Origin: Campylorhamphus procurvoides | Lineage: Eukaryota > Chordata > Aves > Passeriformes > Dendrocolaptidae | Direction of reading: 5' to 3' | Length of the DNA: 64,000 nucleotides | NCBI GenBank assembly: GCA_013396655.1 | Contig: WBMV01002673.1 | Span: forward strand, 1,117,637-1,181,636 | Part shown: positions 13,514-26,021 of the stretch, one piece after another | How the letters are laid out: each line of letters opens with the position of its first letter | Numbering within the stretch: the stretch's first letter is position 1 | Translations under genes and position numbers: made by a program | The notes under the pieces: model-generated | What the model saw: the letters and a program-made list of their open reading frames with translations, nothing else | Told to the model about the DNA's origin: nothing | The model's database searches: none

Positions 13514-13849
13514 AGAAGAGGAAACTGAGGGGAGACTCATCACTGTCTACAACTTCCTCATGACAGGAATGGAGGGGCAGACACTTCTCTCTTCTCTGTC
13601 AGCCAGTGACAGGACCCAAGGGAATGGCCTGGAGTTGTGTCAGGGAAGGTTTATCTTCCCCCAGAGGGTGGTTGGGCACTGAATGGGCTCCCCGGAGAGG
13701 CAGTCACAGCACTAATCCTGACACAGCCCAAGAAGAATTTGGACAATGCCCTCAGTCACATGGTGGGATTTTTGGGAATGGTCCTGTGCAAGACCAAAGA
13801 GTCTGTGATCCCTGTGGGTCCCTTCTAACACAGAATATTCTGTGATTCT
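13514..13849 (+). mobile_element. CR1 LINE 3' fragment
   Basis: The plus strand matches the CR1 3' region in order: GAGACTGAGGGGAGACTCAT-like start (13514 on), CAGTGACAGGACCCAAGGGAATGGCCTGGA, the CCCCCAGAGGGTGGTTGGGC block, then ATCCCTGTGGGTCCCTTCTAAC and the tail ATATTCTGTGATTCTG. About 20 bases are missing between GGTTTA and CTTCCCCCAGAGG relative to the copy at 44.5 kb. It is 5' truncated, as is usual for CR1, and has no coding capacity. Confidence 0.9.
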
Positions 13850-16379
13850 GCAAATTAAAGGGGAAAGACCCTCTACATTCATCAATACTACGTGCTGAAG
13901 TGTGTGGTGCAGCCAAGGAAGTCCTCCCAAAGTATTTAAACTTTGGATTCCCGATGCTCGCACAGGACAGTACACTTTGCGGCCCCCGGGGTGCCTGTGT
14001 GTGCACAGGGGCTGTCCGGGCTCCATCCCCGCCCGGCCGAGGATGCAGGCTCAGAGCATCCCGGCGCTCACAGGGAGCACATCCTCCCCGTGCCGCATTT
14101 CCCAGGGCCCGGAGCCACCTGCTGGCGGCGCTCGGTTTGTCAGGAGGCTGCCCGGGCAGGGACTGTGGGGACAGCCAGGTGACAGCGCCGAGATGTCTGC
14201 GAGCTCTGGTGGCAGCGACTGCTCAGCAGAAGGTACCGAGAGCACAGCAGAGAGCTCTAAATTAAACTCTTCTGCCAGCGCTCCTGGTTTGGTCCAACTG
14301 GGAGCAGGCAGCCTCACCTAACACAGTAAGCCTGTGCCTGGCTAAGTTCTCATGCCCAGGTACCAGGGAGGTGCACGACAGGAGTCTCATGGCTGTTCGT
14401 GGCACCTTTCGGGCTGGGGGCATGACAGCCAGCACTTCACACCTACAGAACTAGAGAGGCCACTGAAACACTCCATTCCCTCCAGTCTCTGCAGCATTCC
14501 CTGCATGAGGTGACCAGGTGTAGACTTTGGGAGTGAGAAATTATCCGTATTTTCAACAAGCAAGCATATAGTACTACTATACATTGCACAGTACTTTCAT
14601 ATCCAACGTCTTTTATGACTAAAGCATAAACTGAGATCATTAATACAAGCATCTGCAGCCTGGGAGTTAGAAATCTTAAAATTAAGTCATCATTTAATTT
14701 CATATTTATTTTTCGTGGTCTACAGCTCTATCAAAAGCAACAGGTTTCACAACAAAACTGCAAAAATCAAAGATTATGCATTCTGCTGTACTACTGCTGC
14801 CTCAAGGACATACCCAATCCTAAAAATGATCCTTCAGCTTCAGCGTATTCCTTCAGTAATTTGCCATTTTCTTCTCAGCCACATCCTACCAGAGGAAGGA
14901 CTTGTGCACACATTCATCACCCCCAAAATGCTCCACATGAAGCCCACAAGCAGCAGCTGATAGAGATGGCTGTGGCAGAAGAATCTCTGCTTCCTCTCTC
15001 CGTCAGTTTCATGCCCCATTTCTAGACAGCATATAAACACCTACAGCACTGCCAGCTGCCCAGTCTACATTTACTTCTCCTGTTCACCCTCAGAAATTCA
15101 TACATATTTTTTAACTCACTCAGGTCCTGGTTGGGAACTACCATGAAATTTGTCTCAGCTGTGACTCTGAATTTACTTCTATGACAGCAGTGCTCAGGGA
15201 TTTCAGCTAATGTCAGAGATGCACAGACAACTTGACAATGATGGGTTTCCATCTGGGATTTCCAAGGAGTAAAGCTGCAGCTTTTTTAATTCAGCCAGGG
15301 AGCTGGCCCTAAGCACTGGGGCAACACCAGATGCCTGTGACAGCAAGTGATCAAAGCCCTCAGTGCAGAGAGAGCAGAGGCAGGCAGGGCTCTCGACACC
15401 ATCATAAGTAGCTTGTTTTCTTATTTCCAGATGAAGCCTCATGACTGTGCAAGAGTTGTACAAAGTGTCAGAAAGCAAACCAGTTTTGCCCGACAAAATA
15501 TTGTGACCATTCAACTCTGACGTAATTAGTACAATGTTATTGTCCCTTAATTAGGTAACTCCAGCAGTGTTTAATCAATGGTGCAGAGACCTTCTGAGGC
15601 AGAAATGGCAGCTTGGCACCCAACTGTGGTTGGCTTTTCCTGGCTACATTCCGAACAGCCGAACAACTCCTCTGCATTCTGGTTTTCTTATTCCACCCCA
15701 AAGTGCTGTGATAGAGATATCTGCAGTGTTTGGGCAGGCACTGTCAGATGGAGAATTTAAAAACCTGGCAAAGATACGTCTCGCTGTTTAATAATCTGTG
15801 TAACTTACATTTTAATTCTGAAAAAGTGTCAGTCATTGGAAATTAAGCAGACATGATACTTTGTGAAAATACAGCATACTTGTTCTTTAAGGGGATTTAA
15901 AGTACAGGAAACTTCTATCTCTAGAGGCTCCTTTAGTTTCTTTAGCGCCTAATTAGCAACTTGAGAGGAGCCTCACCATACTCACCGTAGTGCTCTCCAG
16001 CAAACACAAGGCAGAGTGTTTCATCTGCAGAAACCTAATTCAAGAGTGTGATATACATGGCATCATCCCAGGTGAGACAGAGTGCTGCTGGGACAACACA
16101 GTGCTTCTGCAGCAAGCACACTATCACTGACATCACTGATCTCTTCTTCACTAAAAAGCTGCCTGTCGCCTTTAAACACCACCCTGTTTTTTTGCTCAAG
16201 GAGAAAACAAACCAGCATATGAAAAGCACATGAAAGATTGAACTCTAAAGCACATTTCTATACAGTCATGGATACACCAACCACCATAAATGGGTTAGAA
16301 TGCACACACAGTTTTCATACTCAATAAAGCAGAGCTTAATTCTCTATAAGCCACGCCCAGCTCAGAGCAGTGTACCTAC
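13850..16379 (-). other. ARHGEF4 intron with the CpG-rich patch
   Basis: Apart from the CpG-rich patch at 13950-14270 I see no exon or repeat that can be named. Short frames on both strands lack support. Confidence 0.55.
13950..14270. promoter_or_regulatory. Second CpG-rich patch, transcript unassigned
   Basis: This is a sharp rise in G+C and CpG (GCGGCCCCCGGGG, CCCCGCCCGGCCGAGG, GGCGGCGCTCGG, GCGCCGAGATG) between AT-rich intron segments. On the plus strand a TATTTAAA sequence sits about 20 bp before the patch (near 13932), and an ATG in a good context (GCCGAGATG, near 14194) is followed by a possible donor (GCAGAAG before GTACCG). On the minus strand the same DNA is also open for 88 codons. 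Either strand could carry a first exon, or this could be a CpG-rich enhancer. It directly follows a CR1 fragment. No product is recognised. Confidence 0.35.
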
Positions 16380-16509
16380 CTGGAGCGGAGATGCGCCGTT
16401 TCCAGCCCACGCAGTCCAAGCCTGTCGGAGTGCTCTGGGAAAACGGATGCAGTTTCAGTGGCAGGATGTCAAAGGTAACAGGAGATGTGATGGATGGACT
16501 TATTGCAGC
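16380..16509 (-). CDS. ARHGEF4: ARHGEF4 exon with the HPFSQSTPTGL motif
   Basis: This is a 130-bp exon that starts in phase 0 and ends in phase 1. The acceptor is a long pyrimidine tract (TTTTTGCCTCCCCTGTTCCAG) before GCT at 16509. The donor is GCTCCAG before GTAGGT at 16379. It encodes 43 residues, including ITSPVTFDILPLKLHPFSQS followed by TPTGLDCVGWKRRISAP. The human ARHGEF4 counterpart, from memory, reads HPLSQSAPTGLNHMGW, and SPATA13 reads FSQSTPIGLDRVGRRR, so this is an Asef-family hallmark. The flanking residues (H-P before, G-W after) favour ARHGEF4 over SPATA13. The phase-1 donor needs a downstream exon, expected to carry the APC-contact peptide and SH3 domain; I could not find it to the left, so it is probably outside the window. 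Confidence 0.9.
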
Positions 16510-19500
16510 CTGGAACAGGGGAGGCAAAAACAAAGGCAACAAACATTACATTTAGATGCCCCGTAGGAAAAAATAGCACTCATCCCAGAGCACCTCTTTC
16601 CACCTCTGATACCTCCTCATGTAAGTAAGCAGAGCATTAGTAGACACACATGGATAATTATGCCTAGAGTGGTTAGAAAACAGTGAGAAGGCAGGAAAAC
16701 TGTAAGGCAATAAGAACAGAAGTGGATAACCAGATACTGGATTCATACTTCACAATACAACCACAATGTAGAATGTTAGACTCCTTCCTATGAAGTGTTT
16801 CTAGTGGGAGGGTAAAGCACATCACTCAAGTCATCCCCTCAGCTACTTTTCCTATAGCTTTATGGCAAATAGTTCCTGTTCTGGTATTTTAACATGCAAA
16901 TAAAAGTTTTCCTCCAGAGGCTTGTTTATTGGCACCCGTCCCCAACCATATAGAATGTGGATAACAACATTCTTCTCTTCAGCTAAAGGTACAAATAAGA
17001 ACTCTTGCTCTCTCTTCTACCTGACTGATTGATTTTATGAAACTTACAGGACTTTATGAGACTTTTAAAACTCTGCCAGATCTGATTGAACTATTAACTT
17101 TTGCTGGTTTAAAGGGAAAAGGTATAGATACATACATATGACTTCTAACACCCAATGTAGTAATTAAATTATAATGCAGGGACACTTTTATCCCCTTTTC
17201 CTTCTCTCTCTTCTCCCCGATACCTCCTGTGGCTGGCACACAGAACACACCGGTGACTGCAGGTGTCTGGGAGATGAGCTGGTCAGGAAGCACTGGTCCC
17301 ATGGGCATAGCCACTTTTCATCTCTACTGCTATTCCCCTTCCTTTTGCTGTTGTGACATTATTACCACACATCTATCCTTAACTGAGCCAAAATTTGGTA
17401 TGTAGGTATACTGACGTCCTATAGTTTACCTAGGATCTTTCCTTCTCCCTACCAGCCTGTGCTGTGTCCCATCAGCACAAAGTCTGCTGCCTAGCCTTGA
17501 TGCTGAAGCCTCCCCTTTAGCATCCTCCTTCCAAAACTAAGCACAACATGGTACCCAAGCAGCTGAGCATGCTGCTGCTCTGTGCCTGGTTTGCTTTTTT
17601 CTTCCTAGACTTACTTTCCTAAAACAAAGACAACACAACTATTTCCTAAGATAAAGAGAACACAGCCAATGCTTTGGCACAAATCACCGTGTCCTAAGGA
17701 GTAACATGAACCCTGTTCAAATTAACCCGAGCAGTGCCTGTTTTTCTAGAGAAGTCACAGCAAAGCCCCAGTGGGAGCACAGGCTCTTCTGGTGACAATG
17801 AAATCAAGCGAGACAACTTACTGGGCCACAGCTCTGAAAATGTCAAAGGTAAAGTCTGGGTTATTTACATGAAAGGTGATAGAAAGCATTGTTGTTCTGT
17901 GTAAGACTAGAAAGCACAATCCTGCCCTAGGGCTGTTACAATGAAAACTGCGTGCTTATTATTAATCCCAGGGACATCAGAGCAAATTTCAGGTCCAGGA
18001 ATCATTTGATTCCTATAGTGTGGGAGCCAGGCCTCACAACCAAAGTCAGGAGAAGAAGCATTTTCAGGGGCATTAGTAATACACGGGCAAAGCTTTCCCC
18101 AACCTGCAAGGGAGGAGAGGGGAAATGAGGCACCAGAATATAGTAAAGAGCCTCTCTTCTACATTTTCTGCTGGATGTTCCAGGGGATTATTTCTGTGCT
18201 CTGGTGCACAGCAGTTCAGTCCCTGGCAGAGGCATTTAGCCTTGTTGTGTGTCTGTGCCTTGTCAGATGCACAACAGAGGGAGACTTTTTCTCATTAAAT
18301 CCCCTCTCCAAAGCATGTTCATTACCCTCTTGAAGTGTATCTGAGGTGCCCACAGAGCTCATAATCATGGCAGCACCCAGCAAAACTTCATTTTCTCTTA
18401 TTTTGGGTAGGGTAAAATCAGATTTCCAGAAGTCACATTCAGGGCAATAAGCTAAAGGTCTATTTTTCATGACTTCTCATTTCTCTTTCAAAATAAAAGA
18501 GAGCTTTTTCTGCACGATTCCCCCTCTGGGTATAGCCCCCTGATGGGCCTTTTAGGAATCTCTCTAATTTGGCAGTGCACAAACTGTGCTTGAACAAATG
18601 CACGTAGAAGCCATGTCTGTGCTCCTATTGCTGTGTACTCAAGAGGCATCAAGCTTAACAGCCAGGGTTTAAGTTTTTGTCTAAACAGGACAGCACGAGA
18701 TGGGAACAGACAGGCAGTTCAGAGACATCGCTACAATTGTTTTGCAAAAACTATTCCCGAAAAAGAACCCATTGCCATTACAGCATTACATATGTCAGTG
18801 TTTTGGGGCATTGTCTGTGCTCCAGTTAGGGAACTTACACTGCATTAAAAACAAGCAAGAGGACCCCAGGCTACAGCTTGAAACCACCACCATGTGAAGG
18901 GCAAAGCCTCTGGCCAAGCAGAAGAATACAGATTCTGCAGAATACAGATTCAAGCAGAATAATATAGATTCATCCCTACTATATGAGTTCCTCTTCTCCC
19001 CCTTGGGGAGGGGGGTGTTAAGACTTTAAGGTCCAAGATCAGAACCTGCTCAGCTTGTTACTGGCAGCATCTCATTATAAGGGCCAGCTGGGTCAAGCTT
19101 TGAGTTTGACCAGGCTGTTCCCATTTAAAGCAGCAGAGCAGCTTACTGGACCTAAGCAAAACAAAGATCATTATATAGAATTGTTTAGGACTGGTATTTT
19201 AAGCGGTTGTTTTTTGAGTTTAAAGGTAGTTTCTTGATTGTTTGTCCATCTCTCTCTGAATCCCAACTGCCAACCCTCAGACTATCCTTATATTTCCACT
19301 ATACTCATCTGTGTGCAATGAACTGAATGATAGAGTAGGACCAGAAATCAGCACTTGAAAAATCAACAATTCCTCCTTGCTTTGCCCTATTGTTTCCCCA
19401 GTGCAGCATTACATCACCTTGTGTGCTGACCTGATCTTGACTTAACACAATGCGACTTGTCACAACAGAAGCCACACATCCCAAGGCAGCCGTGTGTCAG

Positions 19501-21870
19501 AAAACATCAGACTTGAAATTTCAGATCGCCAAAGCCCCATACAGTCTCCTTGTTGCAGTCACAAAACCCCAGCAGACAATGGACATCTTACAAAGCTGCT
19601 TTTTGTGGTAATTTGTTTCTTATTATTAAAGGGGATTTAGCGTCCTTCTAAAACTGCCCTCAGACACCGCAGCTTGTGACAGCACTCCCACGGCACTCAG
19701 GAGTATGAATAATCCAGCACTGTTACAGGACTAGGGCATTGCAAAGGCAGAACAAAACCATAGGAGAAAGAAACTGTGTGATTACTGCTATAAATTAAAA
19801 GTACAGGCCAAGAAATGCAGTTATATGGGTATACAGGAAATAGCCCTTGAAGCCCAGCAGTTCTCTTAATAAACCAGCATTGTGCTTTCTTGGCCTGCCC
19901 ACAAAGATTAAAGTGAAAATAACCCACATAACACAAACTGACAGAGACAATAAAACCCAAATCTATCTCCACATTACTAAAGATCTTCTGCTCAGCTCTC
20001 TTACCCAGAGAAGAATGGATAAGAAAACCAAGCGAGGCCCCCAAGACCCCCAGGCAGGTGATTGTTAAGGGAGGGTGTCTCCATGGGCACAGGGGCAGGT
20101 GCAAATCATTGCACAGCTGATTCCAATTTAGAGGTAATTCTGCCCCAGAAAACAAGGGTGGAAATGCTTAAAGGAGAAGCTGTTTTCTGGCAGCCTCCAA
20201 ATGTGCAGTTGGTGAGCAGAGCAGGCAGTGCTCAAGCTGGGTAATCTGAAGGCTCCAGGGGAAGCTGTTGAGGGAACTGGTCACTCCTCTCAGAAGCACT
20301 AATGGTCCCAGTGCTGGGCAGCATGCCCTGCAGCATGGGCTAGATTTCCATCACTATCCACACTTGTCAAGGAAGTGTGAGAAATATTTTTAGCATGTTT
20401 TACTGATTTCTGTTTATCACTAAGTCTGTGTTAGCCCGGGATTCATTTTTACTACCTTGTTTCATCCAGGTACAGCACTACAGGACACAAAACTAACACA
20501 ATTAATTAGTTTTTTTCCCCCACCTCAACATTGGGAGTATTACTCATTGTCTCCAACACATGGGTAGTATGGAGCTGAGCTAGGGAAGCATCCTCACTGA
20601 ACTGAGAGCAGAACCATCACTGAATCATGCCCAGCACCCATCCAAGCTGCAAATGGCAACACTTTGTTTTGATGAGCCCCACACATACTAAATAGCACAG
20701 ATTTTGAGTCCCTGTCCTTGGTCAGTTTTTCAGAAACCCTGTCCCAGGTGTCCACCTACTTCAGTGGGAGGCTCCCCCAGGCAGACTGGCATGAGGCAGC
20801 AGGTTTTCCCTGGGAGAGCCAGAGTGGACAAGATGAGCTCTGTCAGGGGAATGTTTCGCCCTCACCATTCACAGAACTATTTGTGCACATGAGCTGAAAT
20901 ATATTCTGAAGTGGTGACAGGACTGCTGGGGCCTCAGCTCCCCTTAAACATTGTCATTTTAATGCAAGAGCAACCAGAAACAGGCAACCAGGACAACAGA
21001 GAGAGAGGGAAACAAATACAGATAACAGACTAAACCAGAAACCCCTGAGGAAAGCTTTCATTTCAGTATCTGCTACTTGATTTCAAGCTGGATCAGAAAC
21101 TTTTTCCATATTATCATGAGATGCTGCGTGGAGCATCCCTTAATCTTGTGTCCTTTTCCCCCAGAAGTTCTTTATTATATATGAAGGCTAATTTTGGCTC
21201 TTGGATACAGATTCATGGCTCTCCCTGAAGGGAACAGACCTTAGCTCTGGATCCAAGAGTAACAGATGCCATCAGTGTGAGTCACAACAGCCACAAAGTT
21301 TGTCACAAGCAATCATAATGCTGATTTAAAAGTCTCCCCCAGTGGAGAGAAGAATATTAATAGCTAAAACTCCAATGGCAATGTTCTCTTGAGCACTTCA
21401 CAGCAGGAATTTGCCTCAGTAAGAATTCTGTTGGCCTCAGATACAAGGGAAATATTTAGAAGCCCCTTATTAAAGTTATACAGCAATGCTACAGGGCCCA
21501 GAATGAGATTTCGTCAGCTTAATTTATATTGATTTAAGGAAACTTTGATTTGTTCTCTGCCCTCCCTGTTTCTCAGCTCACAGAGCAGTCTGATGCTGTT
21601 GCATCCTATTTCCAGCATGGCACAGGGCAAGAACTGTTTGCTTACAGTGACTAAAAACCTTACCACCTTTAGGTATCATCACTTATGGACAAGTTTAGTG
21701 TTCCATCAGTGTCACAGAGTACCATCAGCGCACTAGGCCCACCGAAAAGCTGACAGAAGTGCTACCAGACAAAGTGCAAGGACAGGACCGTGATGACAGC
21801 AGAGAGAAGCAGCTGGAGCAGAGAGGAAGACAGTGCCAGAGAACGAGGAGGACGGTGTACAGCTTCTTAC
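16510..21870 (-). other. ARHGEF4 intron (5,361 bp)
   Basis: The interval is bounded by the donor at 21870 and the acceptor at 16510, both phase 0. No further exon is recognised inside. A 152-codon minus-strand frame at 19697-20155 is Leu-rich, has no recognised family and no supporting exon structure, and is treated as chance. Confidence 0.8.
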
Positions 21871-22197
21871 TTTTAACAGGTCCCCTGGGAGATGGTGCAA
21901 TTGAGCCCCTCTCTCTGGCTGTGTCTCCTTCTCTAGCTTCCTTTTTTGGTTCCTTTCCATCCAAACATCATCGAAGCTGAAGCACTTATAGAGGGGTTTA
22001 GGTCTCTTCTTCCTCCTCTCTGGAATCTCCTTGGGTTTTTCATCTGGAGCAAGGAAGGAAAGCCTCCGTGCTTTGCTCTCCAGGGTGGACACAGGGCGTG
22101 GGCTTGGTGGGACCCGGGGGGGCCTCCTTTTGCGATGGGGAACCCAAGTCTTATTTGGCCTCTTTTCAGGTGCCGTTTGACTTTGCTGTTTAGAGTC
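21871..22197 (-). CDS. ARHGEF4: ARHGEF4 exon with the FSFDDVWMER motif
   Basis: This is a 109-codon exon, phase 0 at both ends. The acceptor is a pyrimidine-rich tract ending TTTGTAAAACAG before GAC at 22197. The donor is CTGTTAAAA before GTAAG at 21870. An in-frame stop lies a short way upstream of the acceptor, so the exon cannot extend far. The peptide is strongly basic (PHRKRRPPRVPP, then ERRKKRPKPLYK), followed by FSFDDVWMERNQKRKLEKE. From memory, human ARHGEF4 has VSVDDLWLEKTQRKKLQKQ at the same place; the paralogue SPATA13 (Asef2) is less similar here. In Asef this N-terminal stretch precedes the APC-binding region, which with SH3 holds the DH domain inactive until APC binds. A second AAACAG lies 12 bases inside the exon, so an in-frame loss of four residues is possible. 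Confidence 0.88.
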
Positions 22198-25100
22198 CTG
22201 TTTTACAAACAGCAGGTGAAAACACAGGGTTTGTTGGATGGAAATGTTTGCTTCAGGTGAGTTTGAAAAGATGGCAAAGCTCAGTTATCCAGCTCCAGAA
22301 CTACTCAGAAGAAAATGCTTAAAAGGGCTCCACCCTGGAGCAACAGCTCTGCTATCCTTTGAGAGTTCAGTATATACTCCCTCTGCATAGGACAGGACCC
22401 TTTTCACCCTGTTTCTAGATGGCATATTACAATAACATTACCACTGGGATTTGGGTCACTCTGTCTGTACAATATTATTTACAAAGACAGACAATATCTC
22501 TGACAACAGAAAAATGACCTCGTCTGCCCAGCTGTACATGCTTTTCCAGCTGTACTTCATCTACACAATGTGAAAAGGCTTCCCAGATGCCTGCAGGTCT
22601 GATATAAGCCCTGTGATTCCTGATGTGCTCTTTACACTATCCATTTTGTTTGCTTGATGCTGTGCCGAGAATAAGGAACTGCACAGCTTTGTCCTTCACT
22701 CTCATTTGAGTGGTTGCACAAAATCACAGCTTTCATACTAGAACAACTTGAAATCAAGTGTGCCCTGCAGCAACCAACTCCTATTCCAGGTAGCATCAGT
22801 GTTAGAATCAATATTATTTAAGGTGGGAGATACCAACACTGGGTAATAAATGATCTCAGTAGTCTCCTTTCATGACAAAGATGCTCTGTCTTGATAGTTG
22901 TATCTGCCCAGTTTCCCACAGTTCATTTGAAGAACTCAAATAAAACCAAACTCCAGGCACTTCCTATCTATTCTCAACTAACCAACAATTCCAGATCAAT
23001 TCTTCTTACCCCTGGTAAGAGATGCCACAGTCTAGAAATATTTGGTGCTGTGATAAAGTAAAGTGTATCCTGCTGGTGTTCTGTGCCTAACACCATCAAA
23101 TTGGAGAGGAGTGAGGAGAACATTGAAATTCCAAACATGGGACATTTTAGGACAGTTTGCTCTTGCTGGATGAATAACACAATTATGTAAGTAAAATCAT
23201 GCCGCAAACATTAATTAAGGCCCTAACAGATGGGCAAACTGGTAATGGTTCCATCTTGCTGTTTTCTGCATAAAATCTTTGTCCTGGAGGCAACCTGGAG
23301 AATGCTGAGAATGTTCACCACTAGTAGGTACTCCAAGAGGGGCTGGTCTGCCCCCCCAGGCTAAGATATGTTATGTACCACAGCGGTAGCCAGGGGTGTC
23401 CAGGGCAAGCTGATCTGGTGCAGTTTGGCACAGCACTGGACACAGGTAACATCTGTAACACAGATAAAGTCACACTGCTCTGGCTTGGGGAATACATACA
23501 AATTCCCAAACTGGAGGGCACATTGGGAAGCAAGCTCAAGGACTCCACAATTACGCATTCATTTTGCATTAATGTCTTTTTTGATGTAGAACAGAAAAGG
23601 ACTTTTCATCCTATCTGCCAATAAACTTAATTTTATGACCTCTTTACTAAGCAATGCACATTGGGAAGACCATCCTTAGTGCATAGATGATAATTATGCT
23701 GGAAAGACTTAATACTGCAAATATACTTGCCCAATGTCTCTGTTGTATTTTCAGAGATTCCTGAAAAAAACAACTTTACTTACAAAATTGAGGGTACAGT
23801 TCTACTCCATTTAATGAAAATGGAAATAAATAAATAAAGCCCTATATGCTTTATTAGATTAGATGTTGTGTTTTTAAAGCAAGGACATTTACATTAATTT
23901 CTAGGCTTCAGCTGCATTTGTTCAATTTCAGATATCATATTTTGCAGCTTCCAGAAGAATCAGGAAAATTAAACTGGTTTTATATGGCTTAGATACCATT
24001 TAAATTTTTTATGGTTTTCTTCGAATAATTTAATCTAGCAATCAATTTAAGTAATTATTTATTTGCTCCTAATGGTTACATTATAGGATGTGGGCTTGCC
24101 TATTCAAGGCTTTACACATGCCTCATCTTCCCACTCTTTTCTAGATGTTCTTTTGAGCTATAGTTTACAGGTCAGTGATTTTATTCATCCTCTGAGAGGC
24201 TTCATCTGTGGACAGAATGTACAGTCCAAGTCTCTTGGTTTTCCTAGGCTGGTGTAATACTCCAGCGTCTTGTTTGGAATGTGGTGTCCTCTCTTAGCTT
24301 TGTGGTTTAAGTTGATGACAAACAAAACAAAACAAAAGATTTTCAACTAAAGTGGAGCATAGAAGGGAACAAAATAAATTCTCTTCCCCCTTTACTACCA
24401 GCAATTCCACAAAAACTGCAGCCCTCACTCCTCAGACTGACACCCACACTCTTCTTTGGATTCCTGACAGCATCAGCTGAAAACCCCAAGCCAATCAACC
24501 CAAACACTTTCATTGGGAATATGTGCAGAGAGGTTAAGGTAACTGGGTTTATTCAAGTTGGTAAGAGAGCACTAAAGGCAATGGAAGAGCAGTCACCAAC
24601 AACTTTATATTTACATGGATGATGGATCCAAACTCTTCCCAGTAGTGCTAGACAATGCCACAAGACAGTGGCTGGAAAGTGCAGCTTAGAAAGTTCTGGT
24701 TGGGCATTAGGAAAAAAATTTCTCCAGGAACTTGTTTCCCAGAAAGGTATTGAAATCTTCAGCAATGGAGGTTTTCAAGACTTGGTTACACTAAGCCATG
24801 GGTTTGTCTATCAGGAGTTGTCATTGGTCCTGTATGATTAGATGACATCCCAGGGCCTGCTCCAACCAACATAAAAACAATATGAAAAAAAAAAGCAGGA
24901 AGAAAGGGTAGGCTAAAGCCATTTGGGAGGGTATGAGACAAAAGGCAACAGCAGCAAAAGCTGTGTGAGGGCTCACGTGAGTTGAACACAAGCAGCCCTC
25001 AGCTGTAGAATAAATCATCAGTTCCAGATTAACGAACTCTCTGAAAATTGTCTGCTCAGGGCATGCAGAAACTCATACCCTCTCTCAAGCATCACTTTTG

Positions 25101-26021
25101 ACAATCTACTGAACAAAATTATTCTCGAATTTCTTAATGTCAGCAACAGAACTGAAAATGTAGCATGACCAAGGCATGTGCTGGGATCTGTTACAGCTCA
25201 GTCTGGTCACTCTGGGGGGGGTTGTGCTTAGCCACTGAAAGAGATTCCTAAACTCCCAGCCTCTTACAATTTGGGCAATCCTCTCTGGGATTAAAAGGCT
25301 ATTGACAGAGGAAGTCTCTGCTTTTAAAGGCTTTAGCCAATCAAGAGATCCCTACTGGAGATAAAATCTGCTCTGTGAGATCCAGCCGATGCCAAGGATT
25401 TCTTGTGTTTCCTGGATTAGAACACAATACAACATGAAAAGGAGACCCTGAGTCCATGGGGTTTTTTTCTGTTTGCTGTATAAAAGGCAGAAAAGGACTT
25501 CTAGTAGCAACCAAAAGGTAGTCAAGGTGATTGCAAAAGACTTTGAAAGACAGCTATTCGTTGTCTAAAGAAAACTTTCACTTCTTAAAAAGTGACTGCT
25601 AGCAATGGGAATTTCTATGTCGCCATTCACATTGAGAAACTTGTTTACTATACACTAGTTACAAGGCTCAATTCTGCCTTAGGAGGGGTATGACCCAGCG
25701 AAAAACTTGAACGTTGAAAAGGTGGTGTCTGTATAATCTGTCTGAGATATGTTATGCATTAGGGCTGTTGTGATTACTCCATTCCTTAAGATTTTTGTGG
25801 CAAATCCTCTATTAAAGAGTGCATTCAATTCATATACTCTTGAACAGAAACAGAAATAATGAGTATTGCTACCTATCTTAGACCAAGAGGAATATTTATG
25901 AATTCATCTAACCAATGTGTTCACTGAGCCATTAAGGGGTTTCACTGGAACTCCTAAACCATACCAAAGCAGAAGACTGCAAACCCAACCACCCTCTGAT
26001 TGTTCCCAAACAGCAACTCAC
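22198..26021 (-). other. ARHGEF4 intron (3,824 bp)
   Basis: It is bounded by the donor at 26021 and the acceptor at 22198. It contains the CR1 fragment at about 24.6-24.9 kb and an AT-rich stretch at 23.8-24.1 kb with many AATT/TTAA cores. No coding exon is seen. Confidence 0.8.
24580..24875 (+). mobile_element. Divergent CR1 LINE 3' fragment
   Basis: It has the CR1 3' region order with many changes: AAACTCTTCCCAGTAGTGCTAGACAATGCCA, GGCATTAGGAAAAAAATTTC, then TTGTTTCCCAGAAAGGTATTG, and the terminal AGATGACATCCCAGGGCCTGCTCCAACC. It is more diverged than the copies near 13.7 and 44.5 kb, so probably an older subfamily. Ends are approximate. Confidence 0.75.

Noticed and set aside
19697..20155. 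Minus-strand frame of 152 codons, Leu-rich, with hydrophobic stretches
   Set aside because: No recognised family, no flanking splice sites with compatible phase, and composition consistent with AT-rich intron.
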